Positions 40,216 through 51,400 of a stretch of 64,000 nt of DNA are shown piece by piece (the first letter of the stretch is position 1; every line of letters begins with the position of its first letter). Both the position numbers and the translations under genes were made by a program. The notes beneath the pieces were generated by a model. The model ran no database searches and had not been told where the DNA came from. It was given only the letters and a program-made list of their open reading frames with translations. Origin of the DNA: Ifrita kowaldi (taxonomy: Eukaryota; Chordata; Aves; Passeriformes; Cinclosomatidae); the NCBI GenBank assembly GCA_013398055.1, contig VZRS01002789.1, positions 62,001 to 126,000 of the forward strand. The letters are read 5' to 3'.

Positions 40216-42274
40216 AATGGTGCTAAGGTCAAGTATTCTAATTTCTCTGTATAACAAAAAGAATAAAAAGAAGCAAAGGAGCATGAAACCTTCAACCACA
40301 GAATTATCCCGAAAAGACAAAAATTGAAATAGACATTGTAAACTTCTTGAGCAAATACTTATTTTTTACATCAGACCACAAAAATCCCTCTGAGAATTAT
40401 TAGCCTCTCATTTCTGAGAAAATAAAATTCACAACAGGAAACTATTAAAAAATAAGCCTCATATTTTTTATTACGATGTAATCACACAGCAAACACAAAT
40501 GTCCATAACAGCAGTGCCTATTTTTAACTTGTTTTTAAAAGTTAAAGCCACTATGTCTTGTTCACCAACAGAATTGAAATGGTTTCCTGCTTCTGTCTAC
40601 ATATACTAAATCTCTTCCAGCTGCAATAGAAAATCTTAAAGAATAAGCAGCTAGGCGCAGACAAATAGCCCAAATGCATACAATAGTGATAATCACAGCA
40701 ACAAAACTATTCTGTAAAATTCCAAGAATACATGCTGGCTAACTGTGACTCACCATCAATAAAGAGGGGTATTTAACAGGCAGTACAATTTAAGTCTGTG
40801 AAAATAAGCAGAGAAAAAAAACAACCCTGTTTTCTTTTGCTCCTGTAGCATGAAAAACCTAGAATATTTGTAGGCTTCAGAGCACTCCAGTGCAGCTTTG
40901 AGGAAAGCAAAAATGGTCTGGATGCTCATCTTAAGGCAGCTGCAACATGACTAAACTGCAGTTTATTGATTTCTCGAGAGGCACATATTTTGATATCAGC
41001 TATTCTCTGACATCTGAGAGAATTTCCACACATACATCAGTCTGCTCCATTCTCCTTGTTTTCCACGTTGGCACTCCAGTCTCTGGTGCAAGAGCAACAG
41101 GAAGAATATGTACTTGCAGTACTTGCAATATGGGAAAGATCAGTGCCCTGGGAAGGCAAAAGCTGAACACAGACACCGAAGAAATTCTGTATATTTCTAT
41201 AAAAGCTTGTTCTCAAGCTGTAGAATGATTCAAGGCAATTCAGCCATGGGGGAGTCAATTCTGCAGAAACAACAGACCATTTATGTTCTCATGGTGACCT
41301 TAAGACAGGGCACCTTGAGCTGATTTAACATTCTGCTGCCAGGAAAGGGGCAGATACTGCCTGGTGTCACACATGCAGCTTGTCTGACTCCTCCACATAC
41401 CAAATCAACACCATAATCCAGCAGTAAACTGAAGTTGAGAGCAGTAAGTACTCTCCTGTGCCATAGTGAGGAAACCTAATGAATCCATTCATAAGCAGGC
41501 CAGTGAGTGCCACAATTGGAAGAGAACTGAGTTGTGAAGCCAAGAACAGTAGTAACAGCAAAAGCTTCTCATTCAACATGACGAGCTTTCAAATCAGCAC
41601 AGGCACCTTCCCTTAACTTTGCACCTCTTGCAACACTGGGGCTGCTGTTACAACTGGTTACAATTGCGAATTTCCTCAGGTCTTTCCATGTGTAGCACAG
41701 ATCCTTGTGGGCCTTTACACTAGTTCACGGTACCATCCTCTTCCTTCTTTCACAGTGTACTGCCCCAAAATGCTGTAGTATTTGAATAGCCAAACTCCTT
41801 TCTGCAAATAGATGGATATTTACTTCCATGACCTCTGTAGAACATAGTGCTCCAGCATTTCATTAGGAAGGCCCAGAAGATGGGAGCACAGTTATTTCAG
41901 ACACAGTAACAAGTATCACCACTCAAGACAGAAGGGGGTCAACAAAAGAGTGCACCTGGACAGGTAGTTACTATGGCAAATTCATTACCATTTCCTTTAG
42001 GGTGTAAAAACGAATTCCCTTGGAGACCTTTAAGAGATGGGAGGGGAGGAAAGAGGATACAAAAATAACGCAGAAGAGGGAAGGAGGACAAAATGAGTGA
42101 GCCATGGCAGTAGAAAAGCAGCCCTGTCACTACTGCTTTTTTTGACAGTCACCAGAGTCACAGCAGAAGGAATCTTATCACAGCAAACACTCCAACCTCA
42201 CAGCATAGGGTCAAGGCACAAACCCAACACAGCAGGTAATAAATTTGACTACCAATAATTCAAATGAGGATGTA

Positions 42275-42593
42275 AGAGAAATAAGGAGAGACTTTTTTAG
42301 TAGGGTTTGTTTTGATATGACAGAAGGAAATGATTTTAAACTAAATGAGGGTAGATTCAGACTAGATATAAGGAAGAATTTCTTTACAATGAGGATGGTA
42401 AAACACTGGAACAGGTTGTTCAGGAAGGTGGTGGATGTCCCATGCCTGGATAGATTAAGGCCAGGGCTTTAGGAAAGGGCTCTGACTGACCTGTTCTAGT
42501 AGAAGATGTCGCTGTGCATGACAGGGGGGTTGGCTGAGGTGGACTTCAAAAGTCTCTTCCAGTCCAAACTATTCTGTGAACCTGTGATTCTAG
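42275..42593 (+). mobile_element. CR1 LINE 3' end
   Basis: GATTTTAAACTAAATGAGGG, then AGATATAAGGAAGAATTTC, ACACTGGAACAGGTTGTTCA, a degraded GGCCAGG segment, TCTCTTCCAGTCCAAACTAT and the tail TCTGTGAACCTGTGATTC. The open frame beginning at 42245 is a LINE shadow. Confidence 0.92.
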
Positions 42594-43140
42594 GATTGCT
42601 TAGTGCTTTAAGTAGGCACAGAAGCAGCATTCTGACTTCTCTATACAGACACCTGTAGGGAGAAAACTATTAAGCAAGCTCACATTTTCTTTCCAGTACA
42701 TAGCCATATGTGGCACCTCGCAGAATGGGATGTTTCAGAAGCACTGTAGGGACTTGTGAAAAATCGAAAGTAGCATGTTTTCTAGGCACCTTCAAAGTTT
42801 TATCTAGGCACTTTCTAATGAAAATACAATGAGAAGAGTATATAGTATGGGAAAGGAAAACATGAGTTATAAACCTAATTATTTGCATGGCCTACATGAA
42901 TAAAAAGTGTGAAACTGATATTTTGAATTATTTGAATATACGAAGCTAGAATAAAGTGTAAGAAAAGGTTTCTAGGGGAAAAGTTCTCTAGGTTTCATTT
43001 CATGTTCTTCTATTGACATTTTACACCAATTTATGCAATTTATTTCACTCGTGAAGTGTATAACAATAACAAAACACGTAAAATTTTATTAGTGATTGTT
43101 TCTATAGCATAATAGAGACTTGGAACTCATCAATTTGGCT

Positions 43141-43157
43141 TTTTTTTTTTTTTTTAG
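43141..43157. repeat. Poly-T run
   Basis: About 17 consecutive T followed by AG. Intergenic simple sequence. It resembles a 3' splice site superficially, but no exon follows. Confidence 0.85.
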
Positions 43158-43306
43158 GAAATGATTTCATCCTACAGAACCCCTGGGAAATAGGCAAGTC
43201 TTTTTATTTTACTATCTGTACCTCAAATTTTTAACAAAGAAACACAGACTTTAACATTTACAAAGCAGACCACATATTAATTCACAAGGAACTCTCTATT
43301 AAAATT

Positions 43307-43498
43307 ACAGAATCATAGGAAATATTAGAAGGCAGCCCAGAAGGTCAGGTCAGACCGACTCCTGCTCAAAACAGAGCTAGGATCCAAGTTAGATCAGATT
43401 GCACAGGGCTTTGTTCAGGTGTTTGGAGAAATTCCAAGCATTTTTATGCCACATCTTTGGTCAGCCTGTTCTAGTGCTCCCATGCTGAAGGCCCTGCA
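43307..43498 (-). mobile_element. CR1 LINE 3' end, antisense
   Basis: ACAGAATCATAGGAAATATT, then CAGGGCTTTGTTCAGGTGTT, GGAGAAATTCCAAGC and CAGCCTGTTCTAGTGCTCC form the reverse-complement CR1 3' region. Moderately diverged. Confidence 0.82.
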
Positions 43499-46234
43499 AT
43501 CATGAGACTTCTTCTAGTTGTTTAAAGAAAGCTTGACCCATTTTCTCAGCTTGATAGAGCAGTCAGTAGTGGGTGATTTCCATGATGTCCTCTTGCTGGC
43601 CTCCTCTCGAACCCTGACACATTGTTCCGCAGCAGAACTCCATGCATTTAAGCATCTTCTTTTCATCCACTCTCTCACAGTTAAAACTGTAACAAAGACT
43701 GGCAGCTATAAGCAAACACACCTTTATTTGACAAGTTATAAAGGCTGGACTTGGACACCACACTAGTGTTACCTCCACACTAAACTGGCTGTTCCTCCAG
43801 TGGGTTGTAAGTGACATAGCCAGTTCCACCCTCTTTGTTTTATGCCCTAAACAAAAGAATTTAGAACCTCCTAACTCAAACATCTGTCAAAATAGCTTTG
43901 TGACTCAGAGTAACGAAAGGCTACTGCAAAAACCATAATTGAGACAACTTTTCCCCACCCCTTCCCAAGTCCCAAACCTGAGTAAACTCAAAACGTACAT
44001 TCAGTAGGTATATGAAGAACCCTCCCCACAAATATTTCCAAGTGTTACGTACAGTAAATTACTGTTACAACATTTTCACATGCTGAAGGGCCAGCAAAGA
44101 ATAGAGTTAACCTGCAAGTATATAAAAAGAAAGTAACACAGAAGTTGAACTTATTGTATCTGTGTTTGAACAACACTTTAGCATACAAATAGGTTCCTCA
44201 ACACCAGCAAGTAAAGATCCTTCTGTTGGTTGCAACTGGACCTAAGCAAAACTGTGTCACGGTAAATGATGCATAAGTGGACAATCCTAACCAAAACAGT
44301 GCCCTAAATTTGCATCTCAAAACAAGCAAGTCCATTTCTTCAAGCAGATGAATTGAAAAAGAAAAATTTTCATACATTCCTTGAATCTCAGGGATAAGAA
44401 AAACTAATTTCTAGTACTTTGATTAGTAGAAGATTTTTCACAGGAACAGGAGAAGCACTAACTTTTCTTACTTTTGGTTTAATGAAATGGCTTTGCCTAC
44501 AAAGTGACCTATATGATTCTGTATAGAACAAACATAACATTTTATGCGTTTATCACAACTGCCACTTACTCTTGAATAAATTTTTTTCTATGACCTTTGG
44601 CTGCTGCTATTGTATTTTTAAAGTTCATAACGTGCTGCCCAAGCTACAAGCACACTGAAAAACTATATATAAAACATCTCAAAGCAGTAATTCAGACCTT
44701 CTAAGTGGTGTGGGCAGGTCAGTTAATTTTAGAGTACTAAACAGCACCAAACTTTTGACAATATTCCCATCTCAATTTCCTCACTGCTCCTTTCCATCTT
44801 ATTTTACTTGAAAAAGTATGGCCGTAAACCACTGGGATTGGCTAAATCCCTCTGGAATATTAATCAAGAGATGTTTTTGTTCAGTGCCTAGTCCCATGGT
44901 GCTTCATTAACCTAATTTCCAAGTGCTTCAAAAACTAATTAACTGATCCAGGGGCTCTCCCAAAGGTGCCTTATGCCCAAAGGTGCCCTGGCCATATTAA
45001 TCTTTCTGAGAATACCAGAAGACATGTTCATTCTTCAGCCTACTTAACACTGTCTTGGTTTCATCATCCACCAGTGAATAGTGGAGGAGAAGCAAACACA
45101 GGCACATTTGGCAGGAACAGGATGGGGAAGGAAAACAGACTGCAGGATAGAAGTAAAACCTTTCACCATGCACATTTCCAAACCAACTGTAAATAAGCTG
45201 ATGGCAACTTGTTAGGCATCTGAGTTTTACTTTACGATGTGACAGAGTACCCTACTCAGAGTATCACTACAAACAGGACTTCTGCACAGTAGGGTCAGAC
45301 TGCATACGATAGTGTAAACTAGGAGACAGGACCAATATCACAACCAACACTTCTGCTTTCAACATCAGACCTCCAGTGTTCCTGTATCAAGATTTCCTAG
45401 CGCAATCGGCTCTGCAGATGAGGCAAGGCAAAGTCCAGTGTCTGGAATTCATCCTAGGTTCAGGTTTTGCCTGCATCAGCAAGTGGTGTGGCTCAATAGA
45501 AGCAGCCCTGTAGAGTGCACAGTCCCTGCACTGCTCCTGAGTACAGACTGCCCATACTGTATGTGGACATGGGTACAACACAGCTTCAGACTTTTTGTCC
45601 TAAACATCAGCTGTCTCCCTTGCTGGCACCTGAGCAAGGGCTCTGAGGATGAAAATCCACGCAGAGCCAGTGAGGTCGCCTCTGCAGACAAAGTTCTGCT
45701 CTGTTCATGGCCTTAAAGGTACTGTCTCATCCCAAATATGATGACTGAACTGAATGGAGAGGTTTTTCCTAAATCATACAGTGAAAATTTTGAGAGGAGA
45801 AAAAAAGACACCAGCAAAATCAAAAGTGCACAAAGTTTCAGCCTTGTTCTCAAAGCGGCAGCTGGATGTACTCTCTCACAGCCTCCACTCTCTTTGGGGC
45901 TGTGCCTCCATAAAATGGAATGAAGCACAGGGCATGGAGATACATGGTAGTCAACCCACCTTCACAGGGGCACCTATCTCTCTGAAGAGTCTGTATAGCC
46001 TGTCAGAGTGTGTTGGGTATTGCAGTAAAATGTTTCTTAAAATATATATTTTAAAACATTGGCTTTTACATTTCTTCCTCCTCAGATTTGCCCTGCTGGT
46101 GTTGCCAGCTGTGGTGTGTGGCCTACGGAGGGTGGCATGGCATGGTACAGTGTGACAGATCCACGGCAAACCAGGTGTGGAAGTCATCGCTCTGTGCTCT
46201 CACTTATCTTTGTAGTAAATCAAAATAATTGTGT

Positions 46235-46850
46235 GCCCAGGAGGCCAAGGAGGCCAAGAAGGCCAATGGCATTCTGGCCTGTATCAGCAATAGTGTGGCC
46301 AGCAGGACCAGGGCAGTAATTGTGCCCCTGTACTCGATACCGGCAAGATTGAACCTTGAATCCTGTGTCCCGTTCTGGGCCACTCAGTTCAGGAAGGACA
46401 CTCCAGTATCCAGAGAAGGGCAATGAAACTGGTGAAGGGTCTAGATTGCATGTCCCATGAGAAGCAGCTGAAGGAGCTGGGGATGTTTAGCCTGGAGAAA
46501 AGGAGGCTCGGGGGTGACCTTACCACTCTCTACAACTGCCTGAAAGGAGGGTGCAGGCAGGTGGGGATCAGCATCTTCTCCCAGGCAACCATCGACAAGA
46601 GGGCATAATCTCAGGCTGTGCCAAGGGAGGTTCAGTCTGCATATTAAGAAATGTTTCTTCGCAGAAAGGGCGATTAGACATTAGAATGGGCCCAAGGAGG
46701 TGATGTAGTCATTGCCCTTGGAGGTGGTTAAGGAAGGACTGAATGTGGCACTTGGTACCATGCTCTTCTTGATGTGGTGGTGTTCGGTCATAGGTTGGAC
46801 TAGATGATCTCAGAGGTCTTTTCCAACCTAATGGATTCTGTGATTCTGTG
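46235..46850 (+). mobile_element. CR1 LINE 3' portion abutting the CpG island
   Basis: This is one of the longest CR1 copies here (about 615 bases): AAGAAGGCCAATGGCATTCT, CAGTAATTGTGCCCCTGTAC, TTAGCCTGGAGAAAAGGAGG, TGTTTCTTCGCAGAAAGGG, GACTAGATGATCTCAGAGG, and the tail TTCTGTGATTCTGTG at 46836-46850. Its last base lies within a few bases of the start of the CpG-rich sequence. Confidence 0.95.
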
Positions 46851-46981
46851 AAACACGGGGCGGCAGGATACCGGAGGGGTCTGGCAGAAGGGAGGAGGGC
46901 AGCCTGGAGCAGCCGCCAGGGCTCAGCCAGAGCGGGGGCCGGGCGTGCCGGCGGGAGGGCCTTTCCCCGGGCGGGACGGGG

Positions 46982-47059
46982 NNNNNNNNNNNNNNNNNNN
47001 NNNNNNNNNNNNNNNNNNNNNNNNNNNNNNNNNNNNNNNNNNNNNNNNNNNNNNNNNNN
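46982..47059. other. Assembly gap (78 N)
   Basis: A run of 78 undetermined bases sits inside the CpG island. The placeholder may not be the true size. Any coding exon inside it, such as FOLH1 exon 1, is invisible. Confidence 0.99.
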
Positions 47060-47092
47060 CGGGCGAGTTTCCAGCAGCCGGGAATTTGTGCC

Positions 47093-47105
47093 ATGGGTGC
47101 CCGAA
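47093..47105 (+). other. Possible alternative first coding exon end (start codon plus donor)
   Basis: An ATG in a strong initiation context (GTGCCATGG) is followed after 13 coding bases by GAA|GTGAGT, a good donor. The phase (one base left over) fits FOLH1 exon 2, giving Met-Gly-Ala-Arg-Ser-Trp-Phe. Such a product would lack the transmembrane helix. Without splicing, the frame runs to a stop at about 47260 (56 codons) and resembles nothing I know. This is only a candidate. Confidence 0.25.
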
Positions 47106-47364
47106 GTGAGTCCGTGCTCAGCCGGCCGGTACCGCCCTCCCGGCTCCCCTCCCTTCGCACCGGGCAGATACGGTCACTGACCCTCTCTGGGATATCCGGC
47201 TCCTCCGCAGAAGAACGGTTTTTGTCTGCTTGCCTTGCTTTTCTATTTACTTTTTGTTAAAGTTAATAGAAATAAAGTAATGCTGTGTGCAAGAGAAAGG
47301 GGCGCTGGGTTTGTGAGGAGGGGGCAAAAGACATTTCCCTCGACGCTGCTGCCTTGAAACAGCG

Positions 47365-47398
47365 CCAGCCCCAGCCAGGAAGATAAACCTGGGGCTGG
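47365..47398. repeat. Short inverted repeat (10-bp perfect stem)
   Basis: CCAGCCCCAG is followed 14 bases later by its exact complement CTGGGGCTGG, in GC-richer sequence after the CpG island. Function unknown; it could be chance. Confidence 0.6.
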
Positions 47399-48073
47399 AG
47401 GGGCACGGACAGGAGGGGAGAAATAGTCTTTAATTCAGTGTCTCACCCACTCCTCGTCCCAAGCAGGCAGGACTGAGGGTTGCTGTCGCAAGAGATGCCC
47501 CCTCTCTACCTTCCTTTTGGTTTCATGTATGAATCAGGATCAGCTTAGGGGAGGAAGGAAAACAAAAAAGCCACTTGTATTTTGCAATGCCATTTGGTAT
47601 GTACTTGGGATTGGTGCCATTGGGAAGTCCCGACTGAATTCCTCTCCCATGTAGAGCCTTTCACTGTGCCCGTGACCAGTGCCTCACTGGTGCCAGCTTG
47701 TTACCCTCTTGAACCCACTGGTTCTCTCATTCACACTCCCCGTGTAGCTGCTGCTGCATAAGCACTGAATGTGTCCAGTCTGACTTAAAAACAGATGTCA
47801 CGAACACTTTCTAGCCAGGTGTTCCTCTCATCACTTACTCTGGTAGTGCTTGCTCAGTAAGGGAAGGATTCCAGAATAAGAGCCAGACAGACCAGAGAGT
47901 GAGAAAGGAGTTACAAGACATCTGTTCCTTACAAACTGTGCCTGTGTTTCTGTGCATTTTTGTGAAGCTGCTGCCTTATTATTGAGGTAACTGTATGACT
48001 GACAGCATGATGTTCTGATGCTCAAGGAAGATAGATAAGTCTCCTTAGTATCTACAGGAAAATAACAGGTGAA

Positions 48074-48110
48074 TAAATATATATATATAGTATATAAATA
48101 TATAAGAATA
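48074..48110. repeat. AT dinucleotide-rich low-complexity run
   Basis: Alternating TA/AT runs with interruptions. Simple repeat in the presumed intron 1. Confidence 0.8.
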
Positions 48111-48327
48111 TAGTATCTTATATCACTCAACATCTACCTAGGCAAATAAGTTATCTTAGCATATGTGGGACTAACACATTAGGTTATGGATGCTTGTATG
48201 TGCGGAAATAAAAACAGTTGTAAATGTAAAACAGTGCAAACCTTGTGGGGAGACCAAAGAGAAGTGGTGTGTGTCATGGGTATATTGCTCTGAGGTTTTT
48301 ACTGTTGTATTTTTATGTGTTGTACAG

Positions 48328-48436
48328 GCTGGTTTGCAAAACCTACAGAAAAGAAGACATCTCTGAATACTCATGAGGAGATGAGGACAGCATTCATGGC
48401 TGAAATGAAGGCTGAAAACATCAAACACTTTCTTTA
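48328..48436 (+). CDS. FOLH1: FOLH1 exon 2 (end of membrane anchor, stalk)
   Basis: The acceptor is TGTACAG and the donor TA|GTAAGC. The exon enters in phase 1 (two bases finish a codon, expected Gly) and leaves in phase 2. The translation reads GWFAKPTEKK, then THEEMRTAF, then MKAENIKHFL. GWF is the end of the transmembrane segment in this family, and MKAENIK-FL is the conserved helix before the protease domain. The split TA+C codon restores the Tyr before NFTQ. It is one codon longer than human residues 40-75. This exon was found by homology and phase and is too short to stand out as an open frame. Confidence 0.85.
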
Positions 48437-51400
48437 GTAAGCAGTGTGTAGACTAATCAGTTCAGGCAAGAAAAAAAAAATCAAGTGGGAGCCAGCCCAA
48501 GGATCACAGAATTGTAGAATGGGTTATGTTGGTAGGGACCTTAAAGATCCTCTAGTTCCAGCACCCGTGCCATGGGCAGGGACATCTTCCACTAGACCAG
48601 GTTGCTCAGAGCTCTGTCCAACCTGGCCTTGAGCACTTGCAGGGATGGGGCATTCGCAGCTTCTCTGGGCAACCTGTGCCACTGCCTCACCATCCTCACA
48701 GTGAAGAATTTCTTCTTGACATCTAATCTAAACCTGGCCTCTTTCAGTCTAAAGCCATTATCCCTTTTCCTATCACTACATGCCCTTGAAAAATGTCCCT
48801 CTCCAGCCTTCTTGTAAGCCCTCTTTAGGTACTGGAAGGTGCTGTAAGGCCTTGGAGCCTTCTCCAGGCTGAACAGCCCCAGGTCTCTCAACCTTTCTTC
48901 TCAGGAGAGATGCTTCAGCCCTCTGATCATTTTCATGGCCTGCTCTGGAACTTGTTCCATCAAGCCCTTTTCCTTCTTATGTTGGCCTCAGAGCTGAGCA
49001 CAGCACTGCAGGTGGGCTCTCATGAAGTGGAGTAGAGGGGCAGAATCACCTCTCTCAACTTGTTGGCCATGCTTCAAACAATTCAAAACAATGGAACATG
49101 ACAATATAGATATTTTAAAGTCTATTAAAATTTAATCAATGTAATAAATTCCTGTATTTTAGTAACTTAGAAGCTTTAACTGCCAGTACTTGATTTGTTT
49201 GTTTTAGGGATCTTGTAAATGGATTCTTTGTTTGTATTTGTTAAAACTCGTATTTATTCCAGTCAGTAATAGACCACAAGTCATAGTTTATTGATAGGAA
49301 TTTACTTTCAGTGTAAAAAAAGAGCATCAGCTATTATAGGAATAATCAACAAATTTGGACTTGCCTTATACTCCCAGTCTGATTACATAGCATGGAGTTG
49401 TGCAAAACTAAATTACTAAAAGAACATTTTCAGTTTATAAGATTGCCACAACCCCACTGCTTTCATTTTAAGTGTATTTGCCATGAAGTATTGCAAAAAA
49501 AATAGCTAGAAAGTATGGTCTCTTTACTACACAGCAGTCACGTACTGGACTATAACATACACATTCAAAACCAAAGATTTAGGAGTTTTTAGAGTCTTAA
49601 CCTGTGTTTTGGCTCCTGCAAATCAACTGTTGTCAAACAGCTCTGTGAAAGGACCTTCCTGCCCTCTCAACTTCATGTCTCTATGTAAGCAGAAAACATT
49701 GTACCTCATTTACTGTCATGTGGCCAGTTCTGCAGTGAAATAAGGCAGATGTTTAGTCACTGCTCAGAACTAACAGTAGAGGCAGTCAGATTAGAAGAGA
49801 AAATGAAGAAAAACACAATGTTCAGCTAACTGGGAATGTAATGCAGGAAGATGTTATTGCATAAATCAGCTTTTAATGAAAATGCAATACTTAAACACGT
49901 GTAACTCATATAGAAAACAGCCATTCTGACTCACAATAACACATAAGTGTTTTCTTGGTTCAGTATATGTCATCCAGAAGATGATGCTGTCACTATAAAA
50001 GTGACTTTTAGTACAGTATTAGATGTTGGCATGATCAGAGGAATATGATTTTATCCAGCAGCATTTGGCTACTAAGGACTTTGTCTAGTTTGGAGAAAAG
50101 GAGGCTGAGGGGCAACCTCATTGCTCCCTACAGCTTCCTAAGGAGGGGACATGGTGAGAGAGGAGCTCATTTTTTCTCCCTGATATCCAGTGGTAGGATG
50201 CATAGGAATAGTTCAAAGCTGCGCCAGAGAAGCTTCAGACTGGACATGAGGAAGCATTTCTTTACCAAGAGGGTGTTCAGACTTGAAACAGGCATTCTAG
50301 AGAGGTGGTCGATGGTCCAAGCGTGTCAGTGTTCAAGGGACATTTGGACAATGCCCTTAAGAACATGCTTTAACTTGGTCAGCCCTGAATTGGTCAGGCA
50401 GTGGGGCTAGATGATTGTTGTAGATCCCTTACAACCTGTACTATACTATACTATTCTATTCTACACTATACTATTCTATTCTGTACTATACTATACTATA
50501 CTATACTATACTATACTATACTATGCTATACTATACTATACTATACTATACTATTTCATGTGTGTAGTTCTTTCCAAGTGCTTTCTTTGATGGCTTTGGT
50601 CTTACTTGAACTCAAGAATTTAAGTTTTTCCTAATGTCACACCCCTTCATAATGGAAGATACAATTTCCTTCATTAACGCCAGCTGGTGCCACACATGCT
50701 TCTGTGGCATGTTCATGGCATGGTCATATGATAGAATGAGGTCATCATGATGACAACCTCATTCAACTGAGGGTTTTTTCAGCTGGTTTCACCACTGGGC
50801 TTTCACAATGGTCTGGACAATTTTTGTTTTTTTCAGACAATGGGCTGTTCACTGTTTATGCTCACTCTTGCTGTTTGTTATTCATGCTGGCATGAGTTTT
50901 AAGCCACAAACTGTTGAGTTTTTCTGTTCCTTGTTTATACAGTACTCAAAACTCACTCTCTTTTACTTGCCAACAAGACACACTAGGAGTGAACCTTTAA
51001 ATAAATCAGTATTTGTGCCAAAATTAATTAAAATAGTGGGATCTAAGGAGAATATCTAGTTAATTGCAGGTAAGGATCAGAGTGATTATGCACATTTCTA
51101 AATTGAATACACTAAGATAATTTTACTCAATTCTTTTATCATTTCACAATGATAAAGTCTAATTGTGCATATGCCTACTGCTGCTCAGAAGACAAGCAGT
51201 AAAGAAAGGACAAGACCCCATAGCTGGTGTCATCACACCATTCTTGCTAAACCATGCTGCAAGGAAGATAAAAATACCTGTGCTAGATAAGGACAGCCTG
51301 AAACCCTTCACCCCAACAGAAAAATGCAGATGATGCAGAGAAGTCTTGGTCCTTATTTAGCCTGAGTATATCTGAACATTTCTATGATGTTGATTTCCAG

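Larger units (their letters stand above)
40216..46234. other. Intergenic upstream of FOLH1
   Basis: Contains CR1 copies at 42.3 and 43.3 kb. The 133-codon plus frame at 45754-46155 ends in a hydrophobic stretch but lacks homology I can recognise. No exon can be supported. Confidence 0.55.
46855..47215. promoter_or_regulatory. CpG island, probable FOLH1 promoter and first-exon region
   Basis: Base composition changes abruptly from AT-rich flanks to GC-rich sequence dense in CG dinucleotides on both sides of a gap, for example GGGGCCGGGCGTGCCGGCGG before it and CAGCCGGCCGGTACCGCC after it. It is the only such stretch in the window and lies about 1.1 kb upstream of FOLH1 exon 2 on the same strand. 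A promoter role is inferred from position and composition. No TATA box was seen here. Confidence 0.65.
47216..48327 (+). other. FOLH1 5' flank / intron 1
   Basis: Non-coding sequence between the CpG island and exon 2. It contains a perfect 10-bp inverted repeat (47365-47374 and 47389-47398, CCAGCCCCAG / CTGGGGCTGG, 14-base loop) and an AT-rich TATA microsatellite at 48074-48110. Nothing else was recognised. Confidence 0.5.

Noticed and set aside
46030..46150. Hydrophobic frame (HWLLHFFLLRFALLVLPAVV) that could be read as FOLH1 exon 1, with a donor-like CATG|GTACAG in compatible phase
   Set aside because: The donor is weak, the helix would be separated from GWF by about ten extra residues, it lies outside the CpG island in AT-rich DNA upstream of a CR1, and it lacks the family's short basic cytoplasmic tail.
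46828..47180. 110-codon frames on both strands spanning the N run
   Set aside because: They are open only because undetermined bases cannot contain stops, and the flanks are GC-rich; no protein similarity.
48592..48891. 99-codon minus-strand frame reading like a protein with KKFFTVRMVRQWHRLPREA
   Set aside because: This is the familiar translation of the CR1 3' region, a mobile-element remnant in FOLH1 intron 2.
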